The notes beneath the pieces are model-generated. The model saw nothing but the letters and a program-made list of their open reading frames with translations, was not told the DNA's origin and searched no databases. Shown piece by piece: positions 1 through 7,454 of a DNA stretch of 17,283 nucleotides. A program made the position numbers and the translations under genes. The stretch covers positions 1-17,283 of the forward strand of contig DAXG01000037.1 in NCBI GenBank assembly GCA_002506275.1, in the 5' to 3' direction. Each line of letters opens with the position of its first letter. Position 1 is the first letter of the stretch. The DNA comes from Euryarchaeota archaeon UBA259 (GTDB taxonomy: Archaea > Thermoplasmatota > Poseidoniia > Poseidoniales > Poseidoniaceae).

Positions 1-135
1 CTCTTCAGCAGCACAAAGAATAACCAAATCATCTGGACGAAGTTGTGATGTTAAGCGATGCTGACGAGCCACATACTCGTCTTGGGAAATAACTGTAGGT
101 TTTGGTCCAATGTGGGCCATAGCCGCTTCGTTCAT
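1..135 (-). CDS. Probable Xaa-Pro aminopeptidase (aminopeptidase P), N-terminal fragment
   Basis: Only the first 45 codons lie in the window; the gene continues past the left edge. The residues after the start (MNEAAMAHIGPKP, then ISQDEYVARQHRL and LRPDDLVILCAAEE) follow the opening of aminopeptidase P proteins, where an I-S-x-x-E-[FY]-x-x-R helix leads into a strand ending near A-A-x-E. Family members are metallopeptidases that remove an N-terminal residue preceding proline; the metal-binding pita-bread domain would lie outside the window. The ATG at 135 was chosen as the first in-frame ATG; a second ATG at 120 is possible, and neither has a Shine-Dalgarno motif. The frame stays open upstream to a stop near 210, inside the end of the preceding gene. 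It lies 46 bp downstream of the PKD protein gene on the same strand. The assignment rests on a short segment and is moderate. Confidence 0.5.
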   Translation of the reverse strand, partial: MNEAAMAHIGPKPTVISQDEYVARQHRLTSQLRPDDLVILCAAEE

Positions 136-181
136 ACTGTAGCCAGTCGTTCGACAGTATTCAATAATTGCATTGTGAAAA

Positions 182-1747
182 CTACAAAGCTTCGGAATCC
201 TCAGCGTTTAATCCCGATTCAGTAGACTTTTTTTGCCATTTTGGCACCGATGTGTCCGATGCCGTCTTTCGCGTCAAAACCAAAACAAGAGAACCACCCA
301 AAACAACAGAGATGAGGACGGTGGCAGCGAGGAAAGCCATGCTTGGTTGCTTGAGCGTTGAGGAAGTTGAATCCTCAATGGAGAGTGAAAATTGAATCTC
401 GCTCGAAGCACCATTGTCATCCTCAACAACTAAACGAACATCATATATTCCCGGGTCAGAAAACATGGACGAGTCAAGAACAGGCTTACCTGCGAGGAAG
501 GTATTACCGTTTACATACCATGTATAGGACAAAGACTGAACATCATTGGAAGTGTCAGCACTCATCGAACTGTTGAGTTCCCATTCCTCATCAAGTCCTA
601 ACGAGACCGTGTAATCTGGTGCAACGACAAAAGAGTCTATTTCAACTTTAACTGCAGGTGCAATATTGGTGACCGTAAACTGTGAATTCGATACAGTGAG
701 CCAACCTGCTGTATCTCGAACGAGCAATTCAACAGTCCAAATACCGGAAAAAGGTGGATGTATTGAGATAATTGAATCTGAAACATACTCGCCCTCAGCA
801 ACCGCTCGGCGAGTGCCATCAGGTTCTACGAGTGTCCACGTCAGGCGGTTTTCCCCTCCGATGTAACCATCATCAACAATTGCCGAAAATGAAATCTCTA
901 CATCTTCTTCAATTTCTGGGAGAACTGAAACCTCCTGTTCAATGGATGTTGACTGTTCCAAAGGTTGTGCGTCTGTCGATAGAAGTACAGTTGGCAACGT
1001 TTGATCTACGAGTAAACTGAAATGACCGGTGTTTGAGGTGTGCAACAAAGTATCGGTAACGGTGATATTAAACAACCAAAACCCATCTTCGAGTTCTAAA
1101 GATTCAAGTTCGAACAGAACGAACAACTGTCCGTTACTTGTTGAACTCGCAAAGTTGCGGAAGTGAGTCATATCCTCAAGGCAATTTCCAGATGGAGCTG
1201 AACAGACATTCATCGAAACAAACGATTCATTCAAACTGTGTGGAGGTAAAGCTACCGGGATTTCAAGATTTAAATCTTGGTTTGAAAGTAGGAAATACTG
1301 TCGCTCATTATTTTGGTGGTGAGGGATGATGGGGTGGATAAAGGGTACATGGTTTGAAGAACCAAGATAGATGACACGTGAATTATGATGGTCGAGGTCT
1401 ATTTCATCTCCGATGACAATTCGGCATGTACAATCAAAAGAAGTGACATTGAGTTCAAGATTCCAGTTCCAATGGCCGTTACTGACTGCATCCACGTTCG
1501 AAAGTTTACCACTCGCTAGAGAGACGCTTGGGGAATTGAATAAATCAAACAGGAACCAATCAACATCTGCGAGTGGAACGGTAGAACTTCCGTTGAGGTA
1601 GAGTGTATCCTGTGCTTCAAGGCCAATGTTGCTTTGGTGAATTGAAATTTCAGGAACTTCGTCACCCAATGAAGCGTTTGAGACCGGCAGAAGTGAAGTC
1701 AAAAGACCTGCGACTGCAATGAAAAGGAGTGCTTTCACTGGTCGCAT
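182..1747 (-). CDS. Single-pass surface protein with PKD/Ig-like domains
   Basis: The 521-residue product is predicted to be exported and held by a C-terminal membrane helix. Residues 1-25 form a signal peptide (MRPVK, a hydrophobic stretch, then PVSNA). The ectodomain is beta-rich. At about 290-360 is an Ig-like unit (LTWTLVEPDG, then GIWTVELLVRDTAG). At about 365-457 is a clear PKD-type domain (YTWYVNG, then PGIYDVRLVVEDDNGASS). Residues 470-492 are a membrane helix, followed by RK and a short polar tail of about 28 residues that is probably cytoplasmic. Several N-x-S/T sequons are present. PKD domains typically mediate extracellular binding or act as stalks; no enzyme motif is visible. The frame can be extended upstream to an ATG at 1774 or a GTG at 1831, but the GTG would overlap the upstream gene and the signal peptide begins at 1747. 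It lies 62 bp downstream of the calcium-repeat gene and is probably co-transcribed with it. Confidence 0.8.
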   Translation of the reverse strand: MRPVKALLFIAVAGLLTSLLPVSNASLGDEVPEISIHQSNIGLEAQDTLYLNGSSTVPLADVDWFLFDLFNSPSVSLASGKLSNVDAVSNGHWNWNLELNVTSFDCTCRIVIGDEIDLDHHNSRVIYLGSSNHVPFIHPIIPHHQNNERQYFLLSNQDLNLEIPVALPPHSLNESFVSMNVCSAPSGNCLEDMTHFRNFASSTSNGQLFVLFELESLELEDGFWLFNITVTDTLLHTSNTGHFSLLVDQTLPTVLLSTDAQPLEQSTSIEQEVSVLPEIEEDVEISFSAIVDDGYIGGENRLTWTLVEPDGTRRAVAEGEYVSDSIISIHPPFSGIWTVELLVRDTAGWLTVSNSQFTVTNIAPAVKVEIDSFVVAPDYTVSLGLDEEWELNSSMSADTSNDVQSLSYTWYVNGNTFLAGKPVLDSSMFSDPGIYDVRLVVEDDNGASSEIQFSLSIEDSTSSTLKQPSMAFLAATVLISVVLGGSLVLVLTRKTASDTSVPKWQKKSTESGLNAEDSEAL

Positions 1748-1809
1748 GAAGACTGTCCCTTCACCGACAAACATGAATGTTCGTCCGGAATGTGCGTAAA
1801 GATGCTGAA

Positions 1810-4800
1810 TCATTGAGCAAACGGATCGCACAACTCACCTTGGCCTGGGAAACTTGTGGGGTTACGAGGATTCGTGTCCCACTTGAATTCACAATAATTC
1901 ACGTGGCCGTCACCGTCGGTATCGATCATTCGGTCAGCAGGATCATCAGGGTCGAACTGGAAGTGGAATTCCCACCCTGTGGCCATTCCGTCATCATCGT
2001 GGTCTTGATAGTAGACTTCAGGACCGTCGTTCCATTGATCGCCATCGGAGTCATTGGAAATTGGATTGGTACCGTTTTGCTTCTCTTCAAGGTTGGTATA
2101 GTTCTCGAGGTTGTCGTAGAAACGCTTTCCGTCGGGTGTATCGGGGTCGATATTACAATCGGAATTTGTGCTGTCGTTATACCCGGAACAATACTTCTTG
2201 ATGAGGCCGGAACGGTTCAGTCCATCGCTGTCTGGATCTTCATCACCATCCATGATGCCATCAAGATCACTGTCAGGCATGGAAGGGTCCATTACGCCAC
2301 GTGCTCCGTAAGCGTCAGAAGCTCCTTCGTCAACAAGACCACTTTCAAGAGCAAGTCTGGAGTAGTACACTTCCCAGCCGTCAGGTAAACTATCCGAATC
2401 TGTATCATCATCAACAGGATTTGTATTCCACTTGTCTGGTGCTTCAGCACTGTTCGGTAGAGAATCATTGTCAACGTCAAAGGTGTCGTCTTTTAGAGAG
2501 TCAAGCGAAGGGTCCAGAGCCCAACGCCCGTTGCAATCACACAAGGCATTGACCGGCATTGAAAATCCTGTGAGGTTCATTTCTGAAACTTCATACTTCT
2601 TTTCAATGACGAAACCACCGAGGTTATTGAGCCATACATAGCCACCAGCCTCCATGGAACAATCGTTGTTCTGAGAGGGGACACATCCTGGACGCTGCCA
2701 TGAGGATGTGGCAACCCAAAGACTGTGCGAATTGGTATTTTGTTCAGCAGATTTTACTTGCATTTCCCAGCCATCAAGCATTCCATCAGCGTCGGTATCG
2801 TTGAGCAGTGGATTGGTAGGGTTTTGGAACGGACGAGGGACGAACAGAACTTCATTCCCATCAACGAGGCTATCGTTATCGGTATCCGAGTTGTTTGCGT
2901 GGGTAAGGAAATTATCCTTGCCTGCAATGACTTCCTCTCCGTCTTCCAAACCATCGTTGTCAGTATCGAACATACATGGGCTCGTGAAGTATGCAACGCC
3001 TTCCCATGAGTATCCAGTAAGTGCTTCAATCTGGTCCGATTCACCGTCGCCGTCCGTATCAGGGTTTGATGCATTGGATCCGCCGGCACATGTGTTCGCA
3101 AACTCATCGTAGTCGGACAATCCGTCTGCATCTGTATCGAAAAGGCCAGGGTCCGAAGTGACCCAAGTTCTTACCACACCGTTGTTGACGACAAGGATTT
3201 CCCAGCCCATGACTTCAATACCGTCAAGGAGGTTATCGCCGTCAGTGTCAGGATTCAGCGGGTCAGTCGAACGACCATCAATAATGCCATCACCGTTACG
3301 GTCACGGGCGTTGTATTCCATAAGATTCGTAAATTGTTCTTCTGGCTCAACAATCTCCATCCATTGGAAAAGTCGCGATTCGACAGCTTGTCCAATAGAA
3401 ACATCGATCTGGTAGACGTAACCGGAGACTGGGGCAATCATAGCGATGGTTTGCTTTTGACCACCTGCGAGAGTGATTTGGCCGCGAGCGACAGTCGCGT
3501 TCGCTTCGACCCATTGGTCCTTCAAGACATCAATTCCGACAACGATGGTTGTCGAATCAAGAGTGCTGTAGAATACACCGCCATCCCCATCAACGTCCCA
3601 ACCATCATGGTCAGGGTCGAGGTTACCGTTTGCACCGTCACGAGGGTGGAGACCGTTTGTTGATTCCCAACCATCTGGCATGCCGTCAATATCGGTGTCG
3701 AGTCTCCAAGGAGACGTGAAATTCGTTGGACCGAAAAGGTTTGCAACTTCATATTCTTCCAAGTTGTTCAATCCGTCTTCGTCCCAATCTCCGTACCCAT
3801 CAGAGGCATTAGCAGGGTTGAGTGTCTTTGAATTGTCGTTTTGTGGTTGGTCATTGACATCGGAATAACAGAATTCGAATCCATCAGGCATCCCATCACC
3901 GTCAGTATCCCAATCCGATGGTCCGTTGAGCATTCCGTCGCCGTCCATATCCATGAGGAACCAAGAGTTCTCGACTCCAGCAAAGGGAGAGGAGCGTGTG
4001 ATTGGGTCGAGCAAAGGAATGTTACAGTTCTCACCGACTCCAGTCGAGAGAGTCGATGTGAGGTTTCCGATTTCGACGATATCATCGAGTAAATCCATGT
4101 CGGAGTCGCGAGCAGTTGGGTTGGTCCCATACGTTTCTTCTTGGAAGTTTGGAAGTCCATCTTCATCGGTGTCAAGAATCATGTCGCAGGAATGTGCGCC
4201 TGAAGGATTCGCGAGTTGCTCCCATGAGGGGAGAGAATCTGATGAATCGTAGAAAGTCGAGAGTGTCTCTTCCATTGCTTGGTCTAACAAGAGACAATCC
4301 CAGTTTCCGTTGAGTGGGTTAAACAACAAAACATCTCCACCTGGAGTTTGAACGGTTTGTGTGTATTTTGACTCCCACAAGTCGTTCAATCCGTCGTTAT
4401 CAGTGTCGGAGCGTTGAGGGTCGGTCTTGAGTTCTTGTTCTTGCTGGTTGGTGAGTCCATCGTTGTCTGGGTCTCCATTTGGACCTTGTTCAGGGTCTGG
4501 CCATGAATCTGTTTCGTTTTCGATGTTCGCTTCATCGGTATTATCGTTGTTGGAACTGTCTTGCTCAATATCTTCCGATTCACCATTGTCAAGTGGGTTG
4601 AGGCCATGGGCGACTTCCCATCCATCGCTCATACCGTCAAAATCTGTATCAGCAAGTTGTGGATCAGTACCGTATTGGGTTGATTCCAATAAATCCGACA
4701 GACCGTCGCCATCGGTATCCAAGGCGGCACTAATCGAAGTACCAGAACCAATCAAATCATCTTCAGCAGCACTCTCGAAACCTCCAAGCCCTTCACTGGT

Positions 4801-4893
4801 TTGGAAGTAGCCAGAAAAACCGACGAAGAGTGAGCCGAAAATCAATGTTGAGATGATTGCGGCATAGGCCATTTGGTTGTGATTAAGAGACAT
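1810..4893 (-). CDS. Large secreted or anchored calcium-binding protein with thrombospondin type 3-like repeats
   Basis: The 1027-residue product begins with MSLNHNQ and one hydrophobic helix (about residues 9-28), either a signal peptide or an N-terminal anchor. The rest is dominated by about 25 DxDxDG-type loops (for example DTDGDGLSD, DTDNDGLND, DTDADGMLD), many followed by W-E or E-x and a T-N-P/D-P turn, as in thrombospondin type 3 and bacterial calcium-repeat proteins. Such loops bind Ca2+ and stiffen extended surface proteins. The array is interrupted at about residues 441-529 by a beta-rich insert without such loops, and at about 710-800 by a Cys-containing segment. There is no C-terminal membrane helix. 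The start at 4893 was preferred over an ATG at 4911 because GGTG lies 6 nt upstream. The next gene downstream encodes a PKD surface protein, which suggests a shared envelope role. Exact function, such as adhesion, structure or a carrier for partners, cannot be told from the sequence. Confidence 0.8.
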   Translation of the reverse strand: MSLNHNQMAYAAIISTLIFGSLFVGFSGYFQTSEGLGGFESAAEDDLIGSGTSISAALDTDGDGLSDLLESTQYGTDPQLADTDFDGMSDGWEVAHGLNPLDNGESEDIEQDSSNNDNTDEANIENETDSWPDPEQGPNGDPDNDGLTNQQEQELKTDPQRSDTDNDGLNDLWESKYTQTVQTPGGDVLLFNPLNGNWDCLLLDQAMEETLSTFYDSSDSLPSWEQLANPSGAHSCDMILDTDEDGLPNFQEETYGTNPTARDSDMDLLDDIVEIGNLTSTLSTGVGENCNIPLLDPITRSSPFAGVENSWFLMDMDGDGMLNGPSDWDTDGDGMPDGFEFCYSDVNDQPQNDNSKTLNPANASDGYGDWDEDGLNNLEEYEVANLFGPTNFTSPWRLDTDIDGMPDGWESTNGLHPRDGANGNLDPDHDGWDVDGDGGVFYSTLDSTTIVVGIDVLKDQWVEANATVARGQITLAGGQKQTIAMIAPVSGYVYQIDVSIGQAVESRLFQWMEIVEPEEQFTNLMEYNARDRNGDGIIDGRSTDPLNPDTDGDNLLDGIEVMGWEILVVNNGVVRTWVTSDPGLFDTDADGLSDYDEFANTCAGGSNASNPDTDGDGESDQIEALTGYSWEGVAYFTSPCMFDTDNDGLEDGEEVIAGKDNFLTHANNSDTDNDSLVDGNEVLFVPRPFQNPTNPLLNDTDADGMLDGWEMQVKSAEQNTNSHSLWVATSSWQRPGCVPSQNNDCSMEAGGYVWLNNLGGFVIEKKYEVSEMNLTGFSMPVNALCDCNGRWALDPSLDSLKDDTFDVDNDSLPNSAEAPDKWNTNPVDDDTDSDSLPDGWEVYYSRLALESGLVDEGASDAYGARGVMDPSMPDSDLDGIMDGDEDPDSDGLNRSGLIKKYCSGYNDSTNSDCNIDPDTPDGKRFYDNLENYTNLEEKQNGTNPISNDSDGDQWNDGPEVYYQDHDDDGMATGWEFHFQFDPDDPADRMIDTDGDGHVNYCEFKWDTNPRNPTSFPGQGELCDPFAQ
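1827..4719 (-). repeat. Degenerate repeats encoding DxDxDG calcium loops
   Basis: Across most of this gene, short degenerate units recur that read on the + strand as variants of ccgtc-nnn-gtcngtatc and encode Asp-Thr-Asp-x-Asp-Gly-x-x-Asp. There are about 25 copies at irregular spacing, some as close as 14 codons and others 60 or more codons apart. The similarity is at protein level with diverged codons, so this is an old protein-repeat array rather than a recent DNA tandem repeat. Confidence 0.7.
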
Positions 4894-4899
4894 TTCATA

Positions 4900-4903
4900 C
4901 ACC
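4900..4903 (-). promoter_or_regulatory. Shine-Dalgarno motif that decides the start of the calcium-repeat gene
   Basis: GGTG on the minus strand ends 6 nt before the ATG at 4893, a normal spacing for pairing with the archaeal 16S rRNA 3' end. It would lie inside the coding region if the upstream ATG at 4911 were used, so it favours the shorter protein. Confidence 0.5.
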
Positions 4904-4939
4904 ACGCACATCTGTGCAACTTTACCGACTTGGTGTATG

Positions 4940-4951
4940 GGTTATAGACCT
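4940..4951 (-). promoter_or_regulatory. Possible archaeal TATA-like element upstream of the calcium-repeat gene
   Basis: The widest gap in the leftward gene series (4894-5007, 114 bp) contains GGTCTATAACCC on the minus strand, about 50 nt before the start codon. This would place transcription initiation roughly 20-25 nt upstream of the start and leave room for the GGTG ribosome binding site. No clear BRE is seen, and the call rests on position and the short TATAA core only. Confidence 0.22.
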
Positions 4952-5007
4952 TAACTCTCAATGTGCTACCGTTGATGATGATGAATAAGGAAAGTGGACT
5001 GGAGAAA

Positions 5008-6081
5008 TCACTCAGCATAGGACAAAAGTGATGTGATTTTAACGCTCCAAACATCACCTTTCAATTGGAGATGTACTTTGGCTTTTCGACCATGCCCACG
5101 TTGCCAGAATGAATACAAATAACCAACCAAGAATGGAAAATGCGAACAAGGTTTGATGTCAAATTCAACGCCGCCTTGGCTGTCGAGACTTCGGAGCTGA
5201 ACTGGTTTCCCGAATCCGAATGGTTTGAGGTATGCATCACCAAGTTGGTTCCAACTTTCCAAATCTTGGATGTATATCGGTTGTTCACTTTGAGATACCA
5301 ACTCATTGACTGCCAGGGCCGATAAAATCAACGGGATCTGCGATTGTGAACTTATGCCAATCCCAAACTCCCAGCATTCCAGCCAACTTGGCCGAAGTCG
5401 AATCCCCTGTGCCGTCATGGTTTCAAAAAAACGAGAAAAGACTCCACTTGGCAGTAGACAACACCGTTCGCCAGCATGCGTCCAACCGTTCTGAACCGTT
5501 TGTAAATCGAGCTGGAGAGGTGTAAATATTGTTTCTGGATTGGCATGAGAATCCCAACAAAGTACCGGACTTGACGGCGCTGGAGTGAACGTTCGCTGAG
5601 CGTTCTCCAAGTCAAGGTTGATTTGGTTGTTCGTCGTTTGACTCCACTGAATTTTTAGCCGTGTACGGTTGATGTTTTCGCTTGCTGCAAGTGCAAAACC
5701 ACTGCATAATGGTCCGATAAGATTCGAAGAGACTACACTGTTGACAAGATCATATGAGCCCCAACCCATCATCTTCCAACGTTGGGAAAGTTTCGTTCGC
5801 TGTCGGGTTGATTTGCGAAACCAACCGACCTCAAAAAAGGAATTACCCAAAAAGCAATATTCCTCTTCGTCTGCTGCTGCATTGAGCAATTTCCGGCCAA
5901 GTGGGACACCCGAAAAAGTCTCGAAAGCGAGCCACCACCGGTGGAAATCGACAAGGTTCCAAACCATCCAGCCATGCCCATCTGAGTCGGTAATCGAACC
6001 GTTCTCCATACAATGGAAGTTGTCGTTAAGTTCAGTCAAAACAGATCTGTCAGGAGAGCCCGAACCGTCAGAAAGGGACAT
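5008..6081 (-). CDS. Unrecognised 357-aa protein with apparent internal duplication, weakly V4R-like
   Basis: I do not recognise this protein with confidence. It has no signal peptide or membrane helix and is rich in Trp and Cys, so it is probably cytosolic. Two parts share a pattern. At 101-157 there is GWG, then a Cys (126) two residues before G-F (CSGFALAASE), then R and K residues (140, 143) before an amphipathic strand. At 284-353 there is GFG, then a Cys (312) before G-Y-L (LVGYLYSF), then R-K-x-K before a K-G-D strand. This G-[WF]-G / Cys / G-[FY]-L / basic-strand order is reminiscent of V4R (4-vinyl reductase/TRAPP-like) ligand-binding domains. The similarity is my reading by eye and is weak. 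The start is 9 bp after the glyA stop, with GAGG about 8 nt upstream of the ATG, so it is probably translated from the same message as glyA. Confidence 0.6.
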   Translation of the reverse strand: MSLSDGSGSPDRSVLTELNDNFHCMENGSITDSDGHGWMVWNLVDFHRWWLAFETFSGVPLGRKLLNAAADEEEYCFLGNSFFEVGWFRKSTRQRTKLSQRWKMMGWGSYDLVNSVVSSNLIGPLCSGFALAASENINRTRLKIQWSQTTNNQINLDLENAQRTFTPAPSSPVLCWDSHANPETIFTPLQLDLQTVQNGWTHAGERCCLLPSGVFSRFFETMTAQGIRLRPSWLECWEFGIGISSQSQIPLILSALAVNELVSQSEQPIYIQDLESWNQLGDAYLKPFGFGKPVQLRSLDSQGGVEFDIKPCSHFPFLVGYLYSFWQRGHGRKAKVHLQLKGDVWSVKITSLLSYAE

Positions 6082-6090
6082 GGAAGAGCC

Positions 6091-7404
6091 TCAAAATGGA
6101 TATCCTGTAACCTTTTCTTCGTTGAAACAGTACCGAATGGTTTGGAAATTTGATTTGAGATGTGAAACATCTTTCTTGACGGATGAAGGGTCTTCAGAAT
6201 GCAAAAGAACACGAGCATAAAGTTGAGCAACTTCTTGCATTTCCAAAACACCCATACCGACACGTGTCAGTTCTTGTACGCCAAGACGTAAACCAGATGG
6301 TGTCATCGCCTTTGTATCGCCAGGAAGCATGTTCATGTTGGTAATAATTCCCGCCTCCTCCAACAATTGGGCAGCCTTGGCACCTGCACCAGAATCCGTT
6401 GAACCATGCCGGGTCAAGACTTGATGTGATGCTGTGTAACCGCGAGATTCTGCCAAAACATCAAAACCTTCCGCTGCAAGGGCAGAAGCGAATGCTTGTG
6501 CATTACGAACGATATCATGAGCATATGCCTCGCCGTATTCTTCAAATTCAGCCAAAGCCACAACTTTTCCAGCAACATGGTGGAGGTGGTAAGAAGAACA
6601 AACACCAGGGAATACCGCCGTATTGAGCCGACGTTGGAATTTTGAATCTTCGCTTGATGAAAGAAGGAAACCACCCTGGGGCCCAGGGAACGTCTTGTGA
6701 GAGGAACCTGTCATGACATCAGCCCCTTCTCTCAACGGATCTTGGAATACACCACCTGCAATGAGTCCCAAAACATGAGCACCATCGTACATAACCGTCG
6801 ATTCAACTTCATGAGCAGCATCTGCGATTTCACGAAGTGGAGTCGGGAATAAAAACACGGATTGTCCAATAAGCGAAACTTTTGGCTTTACCTCACGGAT
6901 GAGAGCACAGGCTCCATCAATGTCCGGTTCCATCCGTTCTTCATCCCATGGGTAGGTCGACAAATCAAGGTCTCGAAGGCCGACTGCACCCATTCGAGCG
7001 TGAGATATATGGCCGCCATCTGCAGTTGATACCGCAGTAATTTTGTCGCCCGGCTTTGCCAACGCTTTCAGTGCTGCAATGTTAGACACTGTTCCTGAAG
7101 TGGATTGGATGTTTGCGAACGGTGCATTGAAGACAGACTGAGCCAATTCAATTCCCATACTTTCGATGGTGTCAAAATCGTTGCAGCCCTGATAGTAACG
7201 TTTGCCGGGTAATCCTTCTGCGTACCGACCGTGCAAGTCACTGGCAACAATCTTCTGAACCATCGGTGAAACGATGTTTTCCGAGGCAATCATCCCAAGT
7301 CCGTTCCGGTAGAGATTACCACTGGCTGCAGTTGCATTGAGCACTGCATTGGCTTTCGATAATGTAGAGGAGCTGGGAGTCCAGGAACCACGTTCACGCT
7401 GCAT
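6091..7404 (-). CDS. glyA: Serine hydroxymethyltransferase
   Basis: This PLP enzyme interconverts serine and glycine, passing one carbon to a tetrahydropterin cofactor. It is central to glycine and one-carbon metabolism in the cytosol. Visible family features in the 437-aa product are IASENIVSP (38-47), the GRYAEGLPGKRYYQGC block (59-74), a cofactor phosphate region STSGTVSN (101-108), DGAHVLGLIAGG (207-218) containing the Asp and His that contact PLP, and TGSSHKTFPGPQGG (232-245) with the Schiff-base lysine at 237. Length matches the family (about 410-440 aa). The ATG at 7404 has no evident Shine-Dalgarno motif and lies 50 bp downstream of the large membrane protein gene. The 357-aa unknown gene follows 9 bp after its stop. 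Whether THF or a methanopterin is the carbon carrier cannot be read from the sequence. Confidence 0.96.
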   Translation of the reverse strand: MQRERGSWTPSSSTLSKANAVLNATAASGNLYRNGLGMIASENIVSPMVQKIVASDLHGRYAEGLPGKRYYQGCNDFDTIESMGIELAQSVFNAPFANIQSTSGTVSNIAALKALAKPGDKITAVSTADGGHISHARMGAVGLRDLDLSTYPWDEERMEPDIDGACALIREVKPKVSLIGQSVFLFPTPLREIADAAHEVESTVMYDGAHVLGLIAGGVFQDPLREGADVMTGSSHKTFPGPQGGFLLSSSEDSKFQRRLNTAVFPGVCSSYHLHHVAGKVVALAEFEEYGEAYAHDIVRNAQAFASALAAEGFDVLAESRGYTASHQVLTRHGSTDSGAGAKAAQLLEEAGIITNMNMLPGDTKAMTPSGLRLGVQELTRVGMGVLEMQEVAQLYARVLLHSEDPSSVKKDVSHLKSNFQTIRYCFNEEKVTGYPF

Positions 7405-7454
7405 GAGGTTTGCTTGTGAAGTCGGTCTTTGAACCCATTGATAGAGCCGTATGA

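Noticed and set aside
1777..2388. 203-codon open frame on the + strand opposite the calcium-repeat gene
   Set aside because: It is antisense to the repeat gene, rich in Val/Ile from reading Asp/Thr codons backwards, has no ribosome binding site, and matches no family.
1810..4893. Repeated short DNA units considered as CRISPR or a satellite array
   Set aside because: The units are degenerate, irregularly spaced and in frame with a continuous coding region; they encode calcium-binding loops.
5669..6220. 183-codon open frame on the + strand opposite the 357-aa gene
   Set aside because: It spans the junction of two minus-strand genes, ends inside glyA antisense, and shows no domain or start signal. 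The minus-strand frame fits the operon spacing.
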